Source: Ditylenchus dipsaci
Taxonomy: Eukaryota > Nematoda > Chromadorea > Rhabditida > Anguinidae
NCBI GenBank assembly: GCA_004194705.1
Contig: SADC01000020.1
Location: 124,001-188,000 of the forward strand
Direction: 5' to 3'
Length of the DNA: 64,000 nt
Positions 1 to 11,300 of this stretch are shown here, in pieces. The notes beneath the pieces were generated by a model. The model did no database searches and was not told the origin of the DNA. It worked only from the letters and a program-made list of their open reading frames with translations. The position numbers and the translations under genes are program-made. Positions within the stretch are counted from its first letter, which is position 1. Each line of letters opens with the position of its first letter.

Positions 1-3000
1 TTGCTGGGCTCCAGTCCACGTAGACGCATTTGGGACAAACCAACTTTTTCACGCGGACAAAGTGGACATGCTCTCTTTCCAGGTAATCCTGAAAAATTCT
101 TTCATGCAATTTTTGCGACAAGAAGGAGTTAACCGCGTGTTTCAAATTGATGGAGTCCAGTGAAGAGTTCATCCACGTTCTCTTGGCTAGTTCATGCCCT
201 ACCGGATATAAGTGCTCCAAGCCCGGCACTCCCAGATAAATCAATTTGGCTGTGCTACACATTTGCGTGAGTCCAGCTTGGAGTTCTTTTAAAACAGTAT
301 CTCTTTCAATGGGAGACTGCAGTGGCGGCCTGCCCATAAATGACCAACTATAACATAAAAAATTAACATTTATAGCCTAATAAAACTTAAAACATTTTTA
401 ATGCGTTTAAAAAAAATTGATATGCCTATTTTTGTCGCGCTACCACACACTCGTTCAGCATGAAACCAGTGATGTATTTTTGCGATTTTTCGCTCCGGCT
501 CTGGCAGTGAAATCTTAGTTTGAAAAAGTTTGCTCCGGCTCTGGCTACGAACGAGAGCCAGAGAAAGTGAATTTTAAGTAAATATTCGTTATACGCATAT
601 AAAATATATATATATAAGTTTTTGTCGTCTTTGACCCATTTTTGGCCTCGGAATTTTGGCCCGTCCTTACCCAAATACTATGACCTTCAAAAAATAGGCA
701 TATCACCTATTGGGACTTACTTTTTTCAGCTGTTATTTTTTCAAACAAAAGTTGACATTCTGGAGAACACGATGATGTTAGCGACAGAAATGTTTTCCCC
801 CTCTACGACCCATTTTAGCTTGCGAAGTCAAAGAAACGTGACCCCCTGTCCGAAATACTATATAGATATAATTTGAATTTGCTCTTAATCTGGCTCTGAG
901 CTCTTCATTTGAAAAAATTTGGGCCGGATTATAGTATAAGTGATTAGCCCGAAATGGTTTTCATTTTTTTTATCAACTTCTATCAAAGTTTTATGGCTTT
1001 GAATATGTAGGAAACACAAAAAAAAACTATTGGGAAGGCTATTTCCTAGAAAAAAAGTTTTAAATTTTTTTTGAAAACAGTGACACTCCCTCTACAATGT
1101 TTCTACAGTTATTCGTTTTAAGCTGCAGCTATCATTAAGCCAAAAACTGTCTTTTTTAGCAGGCTTAACCCCCAATAGTGATAATCGAAAAAATTTGTTT
1201 GACTGTTATAATTTTGTCCGCTTTTTTGACCAACCGAAAATTGACAAAGATAATGTCTGGCTTCATCTCCAAAATGACCTTCTGCACCGCCGCTGGGTAG
1301 TTGAGACATGCATCCCAATTCCATCTGTCCCTATCTCGGCCTTTGTAACTGAGGTCGAATGGCAAGCAGCCAGGAGTGCTGTACACCTTCAGAGTCTTAT
1401 ATTTGGTAGCAAAGCTTTTAGCTAACTGAGGAGTTATCTGTTCCGCATGGCTGTTGCCCACAAGCAACATGCTAAATTGTCCAGTGCCCTGAATATTTTT
1501 ACAGTGCATTTCATAGATTGAATTCTCCAATGAAAAACCTCAAAGGTGTTGTAAAACTCCCAGTCATTGTGGTCGGCAGTGGCATTGAATTGCCTCGACA
1601 AGTACCGTTGCCCATTGTAAGCCAAATAGTAATTTGTGTTTCTAGATGTCTTTCTATTAATTGCCATCACTTCGTCAGAAGTCAAATTGTTGAAATCAAA
1701 AGTGCCCTCTTTGACAACCAAATTGAACCTGTGGCCATAGTCAAGGTCATTGACTAAATCACCTCGAAATGGCCGTTGAGTCAAGTCCCATCCCAGGCTG
1801 TTCTGAATTTTTGAAGAATTTCTGAATTTCAATCAACACCAACGCATTCTTACCTCATTTGCATGTTTTGTGAAAAACAGAGGCAAGACCATCCCCAAAG
1901 TGCATGCGTAAAGTAGAAAAATTGTGAATACGACTGTTTTGAATTTGCGAATCTGCCTGATGTGCCAGTCTGCTAGTGAGTTGAGCAGAAGAGCCAACAC
2001 AAGGGTTGCTAAGAAAGTAAGAACACCATCTAAAAAGCCGTAAAGTAGCTTTCACAATGGGGTCGTGCGCGTCCCAGTGCCAGTGTAAGCATCAGTGTCA
2101 GCAGTCTGACACTGATGCTGAGACTGACACTGGCACTGACGCCCTTTCACAATGCAGTTTAGTGTCAGCACTGAAATTTTACGCTGAGTCGGACACCCAG
2201 TCTGACACTCTTGCCGACGCTGACAGCGACACTTCTAGCAGAGCTGCGCTCACAAACCTTTTTACGAAATTTTATTTATTTTTTCATGTTTTTTGATCGT
2301 GTTTATGCTTCATTGTGGTCTTTTTCAATTTGAACTTATCAAATTTTCAGCCCTGCAAATTCTCAATCTAATTTGTTCTAAGCTCTTCCAACAACAAAGA
2401 TGCCAAAGAAAGTGAAGCCAGAGCCAGCGGTGAAGAAAAGAAGAGGATGGAAGAAGAATCAAAGTTGGCCAAGCTGCAAATTGAACATGAAGCTGCATTG
2501 ATCAACCTTGTTCGAGAAAAGCCGTGCCTTTACAACCAGCAGGACGCAAAGTATCGTGATAACAATCTGAAAACTAAGCTGTGGGCAGAAATTGCACCAA
2601 AGTCTGGAATCAGCTAACAGTCGGTAATGTTGAAAATACATCTTTTCTGGACCGAAAGCACTTTTCTATATTGAATTTTTTTGGATGGATTTTAGCCTGG
2701 ATTTAGGAACATCCATCCATCCACCCCAAACCATTGGTCCCCTTGGTCATCCGAGCTGATTTGTTTTCCGAAAAATTTGTATTATTTTTAACTTAAATTT
2801 TGATTTTTCACTATATAATTTTAGAAAAAAAGACAGCTAAAAGCACATAAAAATTTTTTTACATCAGCTTGATGGAGTAAGTCGAACAGCTGGGGTGTGC
2901 ATTCATAAAATCGACTAAGGTGGGTGTCAAGAATCAAGCCGCCCAATTTTTGGTTTTGATAATAATAAATCAAAATTGTGATGTTGCCAATTATCTCTAG

Positions 3001-5239
3001 CTTTAATACAAGAAAACCTACCCAGTGCCGAGAAAGTGATTATGCTGAAGCAATACTTAATGATCAAAATCAGTGGCCAGTGTACTAAATACCAGACATA
3101 GGATAAATCACCCAGCTCCACAGAAACTCTATTGGTCAAAATAAAAGGGGCTTTCATACTCCTTTGTTTGACCAAAAAAGCCGAACACAGCACTACTGTT
3201 GTTTGGCAGAACTGAGGCCAATTTAAATTGTAGGCCATCCAAGTATTGACAAATGGCATAAAAAGTATGACAATGAGCAATACCAGTGGTGGATAAGCAT
3301 TGAATTTAGCATCAAACATTTTTGGAATTTTAGTATACTTTTTTACGACATTCTCAATTCTGCCACCATTGCTGTACCCTTTCAAGTAGTGAGCGGAAAT
3401 TCCAGCAAAGAACTCCATATGCGTGCAAAAACCATTCCAAAGGCAGCTTGTTCACTGGCGAAGAATTGATAAGCTCGTGAAACCAACATTATGGCTAATA
3501 TGACTAGTAAATAGGAATTTTTTAAGTGCTCCATATTCTTGATCTTGGTCAGCAGCCAAATAATGGCAGGAATCATTAGGTAGAATCGGATTTCTGCTCC
3601 TAGTGACCAGGTGTGCAAAAGGAATCCAAATGAGCTATTGACCTAAAAATGGTTCGGTGAAATTTTTTCACAAATACAAGTTATCTATAACCTTTTAAGA
3701 AATTTTTAAAATTTTTAAGACGTACTTTTGCACACACCTTTTTTCTATACAATCAAACTTCTTTATAAGCTACACTCCATATAAGCTACACCTCCTTATA
3801 AGCTACACCTGAGTCCGGTCCCAAATGGGGTATGTTCCGTATAATATACCCATTATATAAGCTACACCTCTCTATACCGTATTTTCTCTATTAATTACCC
3901 CGGGGTAATTATTTTTCGATCCCCGAAAAATCGGAAAAAAATTATTTTGATTTTGAAAATTTTGGTGCTCAACCAAAATCTAAAAAGTGGAATCAACTAA
4001 GATCGTGGTGATTAAGATAACGCAAAAAACAGATGTGCAAAAAATTTTGAGCTGAGATATAGGTGCCTATGGGGGTAATTAATAGAGAGGGGGTAATTAT
4101 TAGAAAGGGGTAATAAATAGAGAAAATACGGTAAGCTACATCTCAGGATTGGCCCCGAGGTGTAGCTTATAGAGAAGTTTGACTGTACTTTTAAAACATG
4201 TTTTCTGCGTTTTCTATGCTCTAGAGCAACTAAAAATGATTAAAAGAGACTGTCTGAGAAAATGATAAAGTCACAAAAGAATATTTACCACGATTTTTTT
4301 TCAAAATTTTTCTGTGATGTCCATCATCTTCTGCTACTTTTCCTGATCAACTTTAAAAAAGACAGTCTATGTAAAACATGCATATTGACCGAAATATATA
4401 CATTTTAAAAAATGCACTCAAATTTTGTTCTTAATTTTCACCATTCTGCTATAAATGTTGATTTTTACTTATTCTAACGCAGTTTTCTGAAAACATTTGG
4501 TGTCATTAGAACTGCCTTAAACTGCGCTTTCTTTTGAGGTATTGAACTGCTAATAATTTTTTCATAAAGAAAATTGGAACCACTCGCTTTTTTGAAAAAA
4601 GTGTGTTTTCCAAAATGCAAATTTTCGTGGAAATTAACGATTTCTCCATTTTTCCATCCGGCCAAAATTCAGCGGTCAAAATTAAATATCATCCATTAGT
4701 AAAATAAAGCAACCTCGTCAAAATAGCTCTTCTGTTCAGAGAGATATTTTAAATTGGTTGTAAAGGTCAGCGCCCACAAAGTGTCCTTCGCAAGATGTTT
4801 CGTGTCACTGTCCATAACTAATAGCCTGGTTGTCATAACTGTGCCAAGAATAACTATGAGACAGGTTGGCACAATCCTATGGATTCTTCGCATATAGAAC
4901 TGTCCAACTATGGGAAAGTTTATAGGTTTTTGGTCAATATTTGGCCATTAAGTAGCCAGATAGAACAAAAAACCTCAATATCAGCAAAATCATAATTGAA
5001 AACGAATATTATAGCTTACATGTCCACTCCCAAATATCCATTTTCAAAACGTCTGGCCAGATGTGGAATAAGAGAACGGCAACAATTGCCAGTGTTCTCA
5101 AACCTTGAAGATCGTTTCTCTTTTTCGAATATTTATCGAAATGTGGGACAGCTAATTGAGTTGAGGCCGTCTCCAAGCCATCGGTTATGAAAACAACAGA
5201 CTTCGCATCAAAACTGGAAGTGGGATAAATTCCGGTCAT
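1..5239 (-). CDS. Acyltransferase-3/SGNH membrane protein (oac/nrf-6 type), 3' end outside window
   Basis: Predicted multi-pass membrane O-acyltransferase that would move acyl groups to extracytoplasmic sugars or lipids. Exons on the minus strand: 5239-5020, 4973-4714, 3642-3022, 2029-1854, 1802-1235 and 347-1, running off the left edge; splice phases agree at all junctions. Exon 1 holds the start of the AT3 domain (KRNDLQGLRTLAIVAVLLFH), exon 2 the FFVLSGYLM and RRIHRIVP motifs, exon 3 LHTWSLGAEIRFYL and LSYVWYLVHWP, exon 4 the last membrane helices. Exon 5 starts a lumenal SGNH hydrolase domain with the nucleophile motif LLVGNSHAEQ; exon 6 is its C-terminal part. Four single-base frame breaks (about 5046-5049, 4940-4942, 3414-3415, 1533-1537) all lie at short homopolymers and each lost base would rejoin conserved motifs, so they look like assembly errors. 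Family assignment is firm; the substrate is unknown. Confidence 0.88.
2050..2235. repeat. Fold-back repeat built of CAGTGTCAG words
   Basis: Inverted repeat in an intron of the acyltransferase gene. The stretch 2068-2145 is near-palindromic (CCAGTGCCAGTGT on the left, ACACTGGCACTG on the right), and the same CAGTGTCAG/CTGACACTG word recurs to about 2230. It is probably a small non-autonomous transposon. The adjacent exon border at 2029 is not disturbed. Confidence 0.6.
2372..2617 (+). CDS. MADF (Myb/SANT-like) DNA-binding domain exon, partial
   Basis: An open frame of about 81 codons reads an acidic/basic coiled stretch followed by ALINLVREKPCLYNQQ, a spaced YRD and LWAEIA. This is the N-terminal half of the MADF fold (LI-LV-P-LYN-YRD-W-IA). 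MADF proteins are DNA-binding transcription factors; PIF/Harbinger transposons also encode one. The first methionine in frame is at 2447 and the frame is open up to a stop at 2369. The stop at 2615 falls just before a possible donor (GTAATG at 2623), so either the exon continues after a one-base error or this is a remnant. It lies antisense inside intron 2030-3021 of the acyltransferase gene. No second exon was found. Confidence 0.6.
   Translation, partial: FVLSSSNNKDAKESEARASGEEKKRMEEESKLAKLQIEHEAALINLVREKPCLYNQQDAKYRDNNLKTKLWAEIAPKSGIS
3748..4188. mobile_element. TA-flanked pogo-like fold-back element with TAAGCTACACC words
   Basis: The ends are inverted: ACAATCAAACTTCTTTATAA on the left and AGAGAAGTTTGACTGT on the right. 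The interior repeats a TATAAGCTACACC word in both arms. Ends of the CAGTCAAAC type with TA flanks are typical of pogo/Tigger-like (Tc1/mariner) non-autonomous elements. It sits in the acyltransferase intron 3643-4713 and is itself split by another element at 3875-4133. Confidence 0.7.
3875..4133 (+). mobile_element. Palindrome-word element, word TTACCCCGGGGTAA
   Basis: Ends are TACCGTATTTTCTCTA and TAGAGAAAATACGGTA. Just inside the left end is the palindrome TTACCCCGGGGTAA; the right arm repeats GGGGTAAT words separated by TAGA spacers. The core (GTGGAATC, GTGATTAAGA, GCTGAGATATAGG) is shared with copies at 10160, 20760, 21210, 36901 and 61543. Inserted into the pogo-like element 3748-4188 at a TA. 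Confidence 0.8.
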
Positions 5240-5370
5240 CACTAAACTTTTTAAAAGTTAAAGGTGGTTGAAACGGCACAATGGCTTTTTACAAAATTAC
5301 AGGGAGACCAATTTGCAATAATATCAGTGCTCTCAAATTTTTTTCTCATATTTTGGAGGATTGGTGTTTT

Positions 5371-5610
5371 TTAAAGGGTCATGGCCACGCGTTTTGGATT
5401 GTCCACCGTCAATTCAAAACATTTCGCCTAATCATCGAACCGCTGTATGGATTTTTAAACTTGGCTTTTAACAGAATAACGCCTAGAATTAGAATGAGAA
5501 TATAGTTGTGCTAGAAAGCGCGTTAAAAAATTGTCACAGAAGTCCAATGATCAGGATTTTTTTTAATTGACGGGATACAACCGTTGTCGGATACGGCAAT
5601 GGCCCTTTAA
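5371..5610. mobile_element. TTAA-flanked fold-back element
   Basis: Begins TTAAAGGGTCATGGCC and ends GGCAATGGCCCTTTAA. Internal arms match copies at 41048 and 55588 (a CCAATTCAAA-type stretch and a CTAATCAT/CAATGATCA stretch in inverted order). TTAA at both borders is what piggyBac-type insertion would leave, but no transposase is visible. Confidence 0.6.
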
Positions 5611-7634
5611 CGAGAAAAGTGTTTTTATCGAGGTTAAGCATAGGGTTCACATTTTTTTATTCCAGATTCAGTAAGGACGCACAATTTTGCTGAAAATAAG
5701 CGTAAAAGGTAAAAAATGCAGCAACCACACAATTTCTATGAGACAAAAATTGTATGTGCACTTTCTATTACAATGTTTCTTTTTGTCACTTTTATCATTT
5801 TTCTTTTGAATATTTTTCACTTATCTTCATTGATTCTTCTACATAAATTTATATTTATTTGAACTCTTTTGTGAGTACTTACATCTTTTGATAAAATATT
5901 CTACATGCGTCAGAAAAATATTTGAAAGTGTGTTTCTATACATACCCCTATTGATTTTCTAAAATTTTTTTAGCTTTGGCCTGGGTGCAAGGATAGGCGG
6001 GACTTGAATAGATGGACTTGAACATGAGTCTAAGATATGTTTGAGTCCGTCCTAACATACAGTGGCCTACCGTATACAGTCAAACCTCGCTATAATGGCA
6101 CCCCCTGGACCGGCCTCAGGGTCCCACTATAGCGAGGTGCCACTATATCGGGGTGCCACTATAGCGAAGGGTGCTGGACCGAAACAGTTTGCAAGTGCCA
6201 CAATATCGAGGGTCAATACTAAAACAGGTCAATTGAGTCACAAATACCAAGTTTTTAATCTATCCTAAATTCCGACGTATTTTCCGCACCCCATAGATAA
6301 CCCGCACGCTCACTGGTTCGACTCTACCCTAGTGACATTTATCTTTTTTTGTCTGGTGTATTATTGTTTTGTCTTTCATATCTTATCATCCTTTATTTTT
6401 TCCCTTGAATAAGAGTCATAATTTAAGACCATTGAGCTTACAGTGGGTAGGGGCACCCCGATGTACCTCCCCAAGTCGGTATCCACCTCCAGAATCCAAA
6501 TGTTGGAGTTAGCTAAAAGTAAAAACAAAATCATTGTGGCTAATCTGTGTTCTGAACACGGTTTTTTAAGACCAAAGTGCTGTTTTAACTAATCAGAATC
6601 TAACTACGCTGAATAGTTATCCTTTTAAAGGTGAATAATCTTGAATTTTTGTGAATTAGGCTAACAAATTATGCTGTCTTTATTAAAAGTGGATGCCTAG
6701 AACGATTTGTGAAGAGTGAAACCTCGTTAAGACTCATTAACATCTTCGAAGAGAATATGTTACGTTATACAAGTTTCAAAACTTAAAAGAAAGTCATGTG
6801 ACTAAAAAACGACACTATCACGAAAATGACACTATTTTGATTCACCAGAAAAATTTTCAATGCAATGAACAGTCTACGAATGTATACCGGTGACGACTTT
6901 GAGGGTTTCGTTTGATGTATTTTAACAGTTTTTATTGGTATGATATTTGAATAAAAGGCATATTGAAAGTAGTCAAAAAACCGCCTTTAACAGCTGTAAC
7001 CGATGCTTCGACATTAATTGTACCCACAGGTAGCTCCATAGATAATAACCCGCGCTCCGGGGGAGTGGACCCCTTTTTTGGTTAACTGTAAATATGGTTA
7101 AAATGTCTCCTAAGTAATTTTTATACGCCAGAAACGATAAAAAAGTGGTTTCCTAACAATTTCCGCACTAAAAAGTGGAGTTCACAAAAAAAAGTTGGCT
7201 ACCAAAGATTGACCAACTGCCTTGGTCCCCCAAGATGAAATATCGTATATTGAGGTATCCTACCACGTTTTGGTCACTGGAGCTGGGCAAAAAGAGTCTC
7301 TAATGCATGTATGATCAAGAGTCTCTCTCGGAATCATGTCTAAGGTATGTATGTGTGCGCATCTCAACCCCAAGCAACCAAGCCCCCTGCGCCCGCTTCG
7401 GGGCTCAGCTTTCTATTGATACCAAACATAGACTGCTTCTTATTAATAAAGTCAATCTAAATCACCACTAAATTGTATGGGTATGGATGCTTGAGTCGGT
7501 AGATACGCTACTTTTTCTGCTTCTGAGCATAAGAAAAGAATTTAACTAAAAATATTTCTGATAGCAAAGTCGGCTTTATATGTGTTCGCAACAACCACCC
7601 CCCCCCCCCCAAACTTGCTTTGGTCCCTCCCAAC
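5611..7634. other. Non-coding intergenic stretch with repeat fragments
   Basis: No gene recognised. It holds a one-ended pogo-like fragment at 6074-6215 (starts ACAGTCAAACCTCGCTATAA, repeats a CACTATAGCGAGG word). It also holds one copy of the dispersed repeat with the TCTAAGGTATGT core (about 7270-7420), described separately. The remainder is AT-rich unique-looking sequence. Confidence 0.5.
7267..7420 (+). repeat. Dispersed repeat with TCTAAGGTAAGT core (copy 1)
   Basis: One of about seven copies in the window. It reads a block ending in GGGCAAAAAGAG, then ATGATCAAGAGTC, then CTCGGAATCATGTCTAAGG and a pyrimidine-rich segment with CAAGCCCCCTGCG. Other copies lie near 12719-12900, 13240-13330, 13690-13860 (diverged), 25390-25515, 28285-28375 and 31590-31790, in either orientation and sometimes as inverted pairs. 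Origin unknown. Confidence 0.6.
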
Positions 7635-7972
7635 CAGTGCCGGGAAAACCCAAATTACTCGTCCACGTCCTCGTCTTTGCCTTTTAAACATGTCGTCCGC
7701 GTCTTCGTCCTCGTCTTTGCCCTTTTTAAAATCGCGTCCTCGTCCACGTCCTCGTCTTTTCTCGTCCATAAAATTTTTTGGACTGAGTTAATAAAAAAAA
7801 ATTTTCCCGGTCCTTCGGTTTAAATTTGTTTTTACATTTTTTATTTGTCTAATTAAAAATAAATCATTAGTTTATCAGCACACATATGGTTATTTTAGTG
7901 TAATTTTAGGAAACTTTAACGCTTAGTCGGACGAGGACGTGGACGAAAGACGAGGACGAGTTCCCAGCACTG
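7635..7972. mobile_element. Non-autonomous hAT element with GACGAGGACGTGGACGA words
   Basis: CAGTGCCGGGAAAACCC at the left end pairs with GTTCCCAGCACTG at the right end. The 8-bp flanks are identical (CTCCCAAC at 7627-7634 and 7973-7980), diagnostic of hAT insertion. The arms are full of CGTCCTCGTC words and their complements. The apparent Arg/Asp-rich ORFs here are read through these words and are not genes. Confidence 0.85.
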
Positions 7973-7980
7973 CTCCCAAC

Positions 7981-9650
7981 TTAGGTTCAAGTGCTCCATT
8001 TGGAATGAAGAAAGGGTATTTTTGTAAATAAATTGGAAAAAATGAGCAGGGGGAATCAACGCTGTTCTTTTTTGGGGATCATGCACATTTAGAGCCCAGT
8101 TATTTCAGTAAAATTTATAATAAATACATAAAAGTGAAATTCGACAAAGTTTTAAAAGCTTTGTCCAGTGTGCCTTTAAGTATGTGGCTAAAAAGGGTGT
8201 GCTACTTCTGTTTAGTTACGGTTGTTTTGTTTATGGCTTGATGTCACTGTGCTTCTTGTTTTTATTTGCAGCGGCTATTCCTGTCTTTTGAAGACATTTT
8301 AGTGATAAGGCTCCTGTCAATTAGTGTAGTTTCAGACTATTCAATGATTTCCGACATAAATTACCGACGTCGTTTGACATCATCGGCTAAATTTGTTAGG
8401 GCGAATATTTTGCAGGTTCTTAGGCTGTACCCCGAAATTTAAGCAGCGATTTGCTAAGTGGTCGTTTTGCTAAGAAAAAAATTTAAATAAAAAATTTAAA
8501 TATCTTGTTTGTTAAGCTACATCTTCTTCGGTTCGGATTAATTTCGGGGTACAGACCTAAATACCCAAACGATTCAATCAAAGCTGAAAAAAAATTGTTT
8601 TCTAAAAACGGTTTCATTTGAAGCGGGGTCCTCTACTTTGGACTGATTGCACCCAGAGGAATTCGAACCAGTAACCTTGGTGATAAGTATATGGACCTCA
8701 AGACACTCAAAATTATGATAAAAAAGGTATGCACCCAGGCGGATTCGAACCAGCATCTGCGGCGGTGGATCAAAATTTTTTTTACGTTTTCGGGTTCCAT
8801 TTTTATTATACTGCAACCTATTTTATACTGCAACCTTTTTTTGCCGTAATTTCAGGTATAAAAAGACAACCCGTCCTGGTGGTACCCAACCCTAGATTTG
8901 GGATCGGGTTGGTAAAATCGCACTTTTGGTCTCAACAAGTCTAATTCTTCACAATTTTTTTTGGAAAAATAGATTTTTTATTTAAATGAACTTTTTTATT
9001 TTTAGGCCATCCAGGTGGACATCCACCCGGTCAGGTGATACCTACACCAGGTATTAAAGTTGGGTGTGTAAAATCGCAACTTTGGGCTTAACAAACTCAA
9101 TTCTCCACACAATTTTAAGTTAGAAAAAATGGCATATTTTTATTTTTAAGAAATTTTAAATTTTCAGGTTTAGGTTTTAGGGTGGTTTTAGGGTACTTAA
9201 AAATCTAAAAGCTTAAGTTGTTTTAACTTTTTTCAAATTTTCTTTTACTCTTTCCACCGTATTTCCTCTAATAATGCTGTAACCCAGCCCTAATTCAAAA
9301 AGTTTTTTCAGCATTGTATTTTTGACCTATTTAAAAAACTGTTTTCAAGTAACTTACCCCTTAATTTGAAGCAAATGAAAAGAGCTGAAAATTGAGGGCG
9401 ATTCGCCACAGAGTGGTTTTGTAAAAGCTTATTCTTTTCAGTGGTCTATTACTTAAAATTTTCACTGTCATTTGCAGAATGCTTTTTTGTAAGACGAGAT
9501 CACTGTAGATTTTGCATAGTTTTAAGTTAACTTTCTTTTTAAACTAACCAAAGCTTTTTTCCGGGTCGGTACCGGGATGCTATTTCCCGCTTTTAAGCGG
9601 TATTTGCCGCTTTTTTACCTCCTTCGCCACTTAAATTTTTGAAATGCCAC
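7981..9650. other. Non-coding stretch with two tRNA-like B-box segments
   Basis: No gene recognised. At 8640-8680 and 8725-8770 the minus strand reads GGTTCGAATTCC and GGTTCGAATCC before CTGGGTGCA, like the T-arm and acceptor of a tRNA. No matching 5' acceptor strand or clear anticodon arm is visible, so these are more likely tRNA-derived SINE fragments. Below 9300 the sequence is AT-rich without structure I can name. Confidence 0.35.
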
Positions 9651-9851
9651 TTAAAGGGCCATTGCCGTCCCCGACAACGAGAATTTCAAGTGTTTGAATT
9701 GGCGCGGGACAGTTCTCTTTCGTCTTTCATTTTACTCTTTTGAGTCATTCGAAGCAAGTCAAAAGAGTGCAGTGCGAGACGAAAGAGAACTGTCCCGCGC
9801 GAATTCAAACATTTGAAATTCTCGTTGTCGGGGACGGCAATGGCCCTTTAA
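9651..9851. mobile_element. TTAA-flanked near-perfect palindrome
   Basis: TTAAAGGGCCATTGCCGTCC on the left is mirrored by GGACGGCAATGGCCCTTTAA on the right. The arms stay complementary for about 90 bp (GACAACGAGAATTTCAA, GGCGCGGGACAGTTCTC). A single degraded arm of the same family is at about 63272-63330. TTAA borders suggest piggyBac-like mobilisation. Confidence 0.7.
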
Positions 9852-10159
9852 GCGGCATTATCCGCATTTTTGCTCATTTCGCCGATTTTTTGCCGCTTTG
9901 GACTGTGTTGATTTTTTTCAATAAAACTTTTTTCGAAGAACAATTTTTTTCGAAACAATCCATGCCAAGACCAATTGTTTCTCATTTTCGAATTTATTAT
10001 TAGATGACTTTTTATCCAGTCCAATTTTTGGTCAGATGTAGGGTTGAGTGATGGGTAATTACCCGGGTAATTCTCCGGGTAATTCTCCGGGTAATTACCC
10101 GGAGAAATACTAAGTATTTCTTCGTAAAGAAAAATCGGAGAAATACTATTTTTAGTATT

Positions 10160-10406
10160 TACCGTATTTTCTCTATTTATTACCCCTCTCTAATAATTAC
10201 CCCCCATAGGCACCCTATATCTCAGCTCGAAAAAATTATTTTACAAATCTGTTTTTTGCGTTTTCTTAATCACCACGATCTCAGTTTATTCCACTTTTCA
10301 GATTTTGGTTGAGCACCCAAAAATTTCAAAATCAAAATAATTCTTTTCCGATTTTTTGGGGTTGAAAAGTAATTACCCCGGGGTAATTAATAGAGAAAAT
10401 ACGGTA
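10160..10406 (-). mobile_element. Palindrome-word element, word TTACCCCGGGGTAA
   Basis: Same family as 3875-4133, in opposite orientation: TACCGTATTTTCTCTA at the left, TAGAGAAAATACGGTA at the right, the palindrome TAATTACCCCGGGGTAATTA at about 10371-10390 near the right end and the shared core between. Inserted in the hAT element 10039-11153. Confidence 0.82.
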
Positions 10407-10849
10407 TTGCAGTTGACCTTCGATATTTTTCTCTGAAAACTGTTTTTTTCTGCTTCTCTATTCGTATTATCGATGGAAAATTTAGACGTCCGAATTCGAG
10501 CCTTTTTCCTGGTGTTGGAATTACTACAACCGAGTTGAAGAAATAATGTTTACTTTCTAATTATGCAGGAATCACTTCCCGCGTGAGCCATGCTTTTCCT
10601 TTACACTACTGGTCTCCTTTTTAATGTCGAAGGTTCGACTCCCAGCTTTCATTATTTTATTTTTCTGCGATATCTTCTTCATTTTTATGCTGATATCTTT
10701 TGAATGTTTTTTTTACAAGTACAATTGCTTTCTTCATAGAAATTTTATGACAATTATGGTCGACAAATATCACAATCGCCACTAACCATTCACTTTTATT
10801 AGGATTAACTATTAGCCAATCCACCTACCCTACTCAGCCGGAAATTTCG

Positions 10850-11065
10850 TGGTTTAGGTATCATCCAGGTGGTTTAGGTATCATCTAGGTGTTTTGAGTT
10901 ATATCCAGATGGTTTGGTACTATCCAGAAGATTTGGGTACCATCCAGGTGTTTCGGGTAACATCTAGATGGTTTGGGCACTATCCAGGTGATTTGGGTAA
11001 CATACCGGTGGTTTGGGTAACATTCAGGTGGTTTGGGTACCATCCAGATGGTTTAGGTATCAGCA
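10850..11065 (+). repeat. Minisatellite, about 21-22 bp unit
   Basis: About ten head-to-tail units of the form GGTTTGGGTAACATCCAGGT with variation at a few positions (TATCATC, TACCATC, CACTATC). It lies inside the hAT element at 10039-11153. Confidence 0.85.
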
Positions 11066-11256
11066 AATAGTATTTCTCCGCTTTTCGCGTAATTACCGGT
11101 AATTACCGGGTAATTACCCGGAAAGTATTTCTCCGGAGAATTACCCAACCCTAGTCAGATGCTTTTTGTCAAGCTGTCGCCATGCCATAAATTCCACTCA
11201 CTATAGGTCGGTAACTCGACTAAAACTCGATTACCTAAAATTTCAACCAGAAACTC

Positions 11257-11262
11257 TTTATT
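11257..11262 (-). promoter_or_regulatory. Polyadenylation signal of the U2A' gene
   Basis: AATAAA on the minus strand, about 40 bases after the U2A' stop codon at 11301-11303. Confidence 0.7.
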
Positions 11263-11300
11263 CAACACCTGCAACAAACACACAATTTTGAACAAATAAA

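Larger units (their letters stand above)
10039..11153. mobile_element. Non-autonomous hAT element with GGGTAATTACCCGG words
   Basis: The left end TAGGGTTGAGTGATGGGTAA and right end TTACCCAACCCTA are inverted. The flanking octamers GTCAGATG (10031-10038 and 11154-11161) are identical, an 8-bp target duplication typical of hAT. Subterminal GGGTAATTACCCGG and GGAGAAATACT words fill both arms. It contains a nested palindrome-word element (10160-10406) and a minisatellite (10850-11065), and lies just downstream of the U2A' gene. Confidence 0.88.

Noticed and set aside
1..5239. Treating the acyltransferase gene as a pseudogene
   Set aside because: All four frame breaks are one-base losses at homopolymers, splice phases agree and motifs are conserved, which fits assembly error better than decay.
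7582..7823. Overlapping Pro/Arg/Ser-rich open frames
   Set aside because: They are translations of CGTCCTCGTC words in a hAT element with a clear 8-bp target duplication.
10850..11065. CRISPR-like array
   Set aside because: Units are contiguous with no unique spacers; it is a minisatellite inside a eukaryotic transposon.
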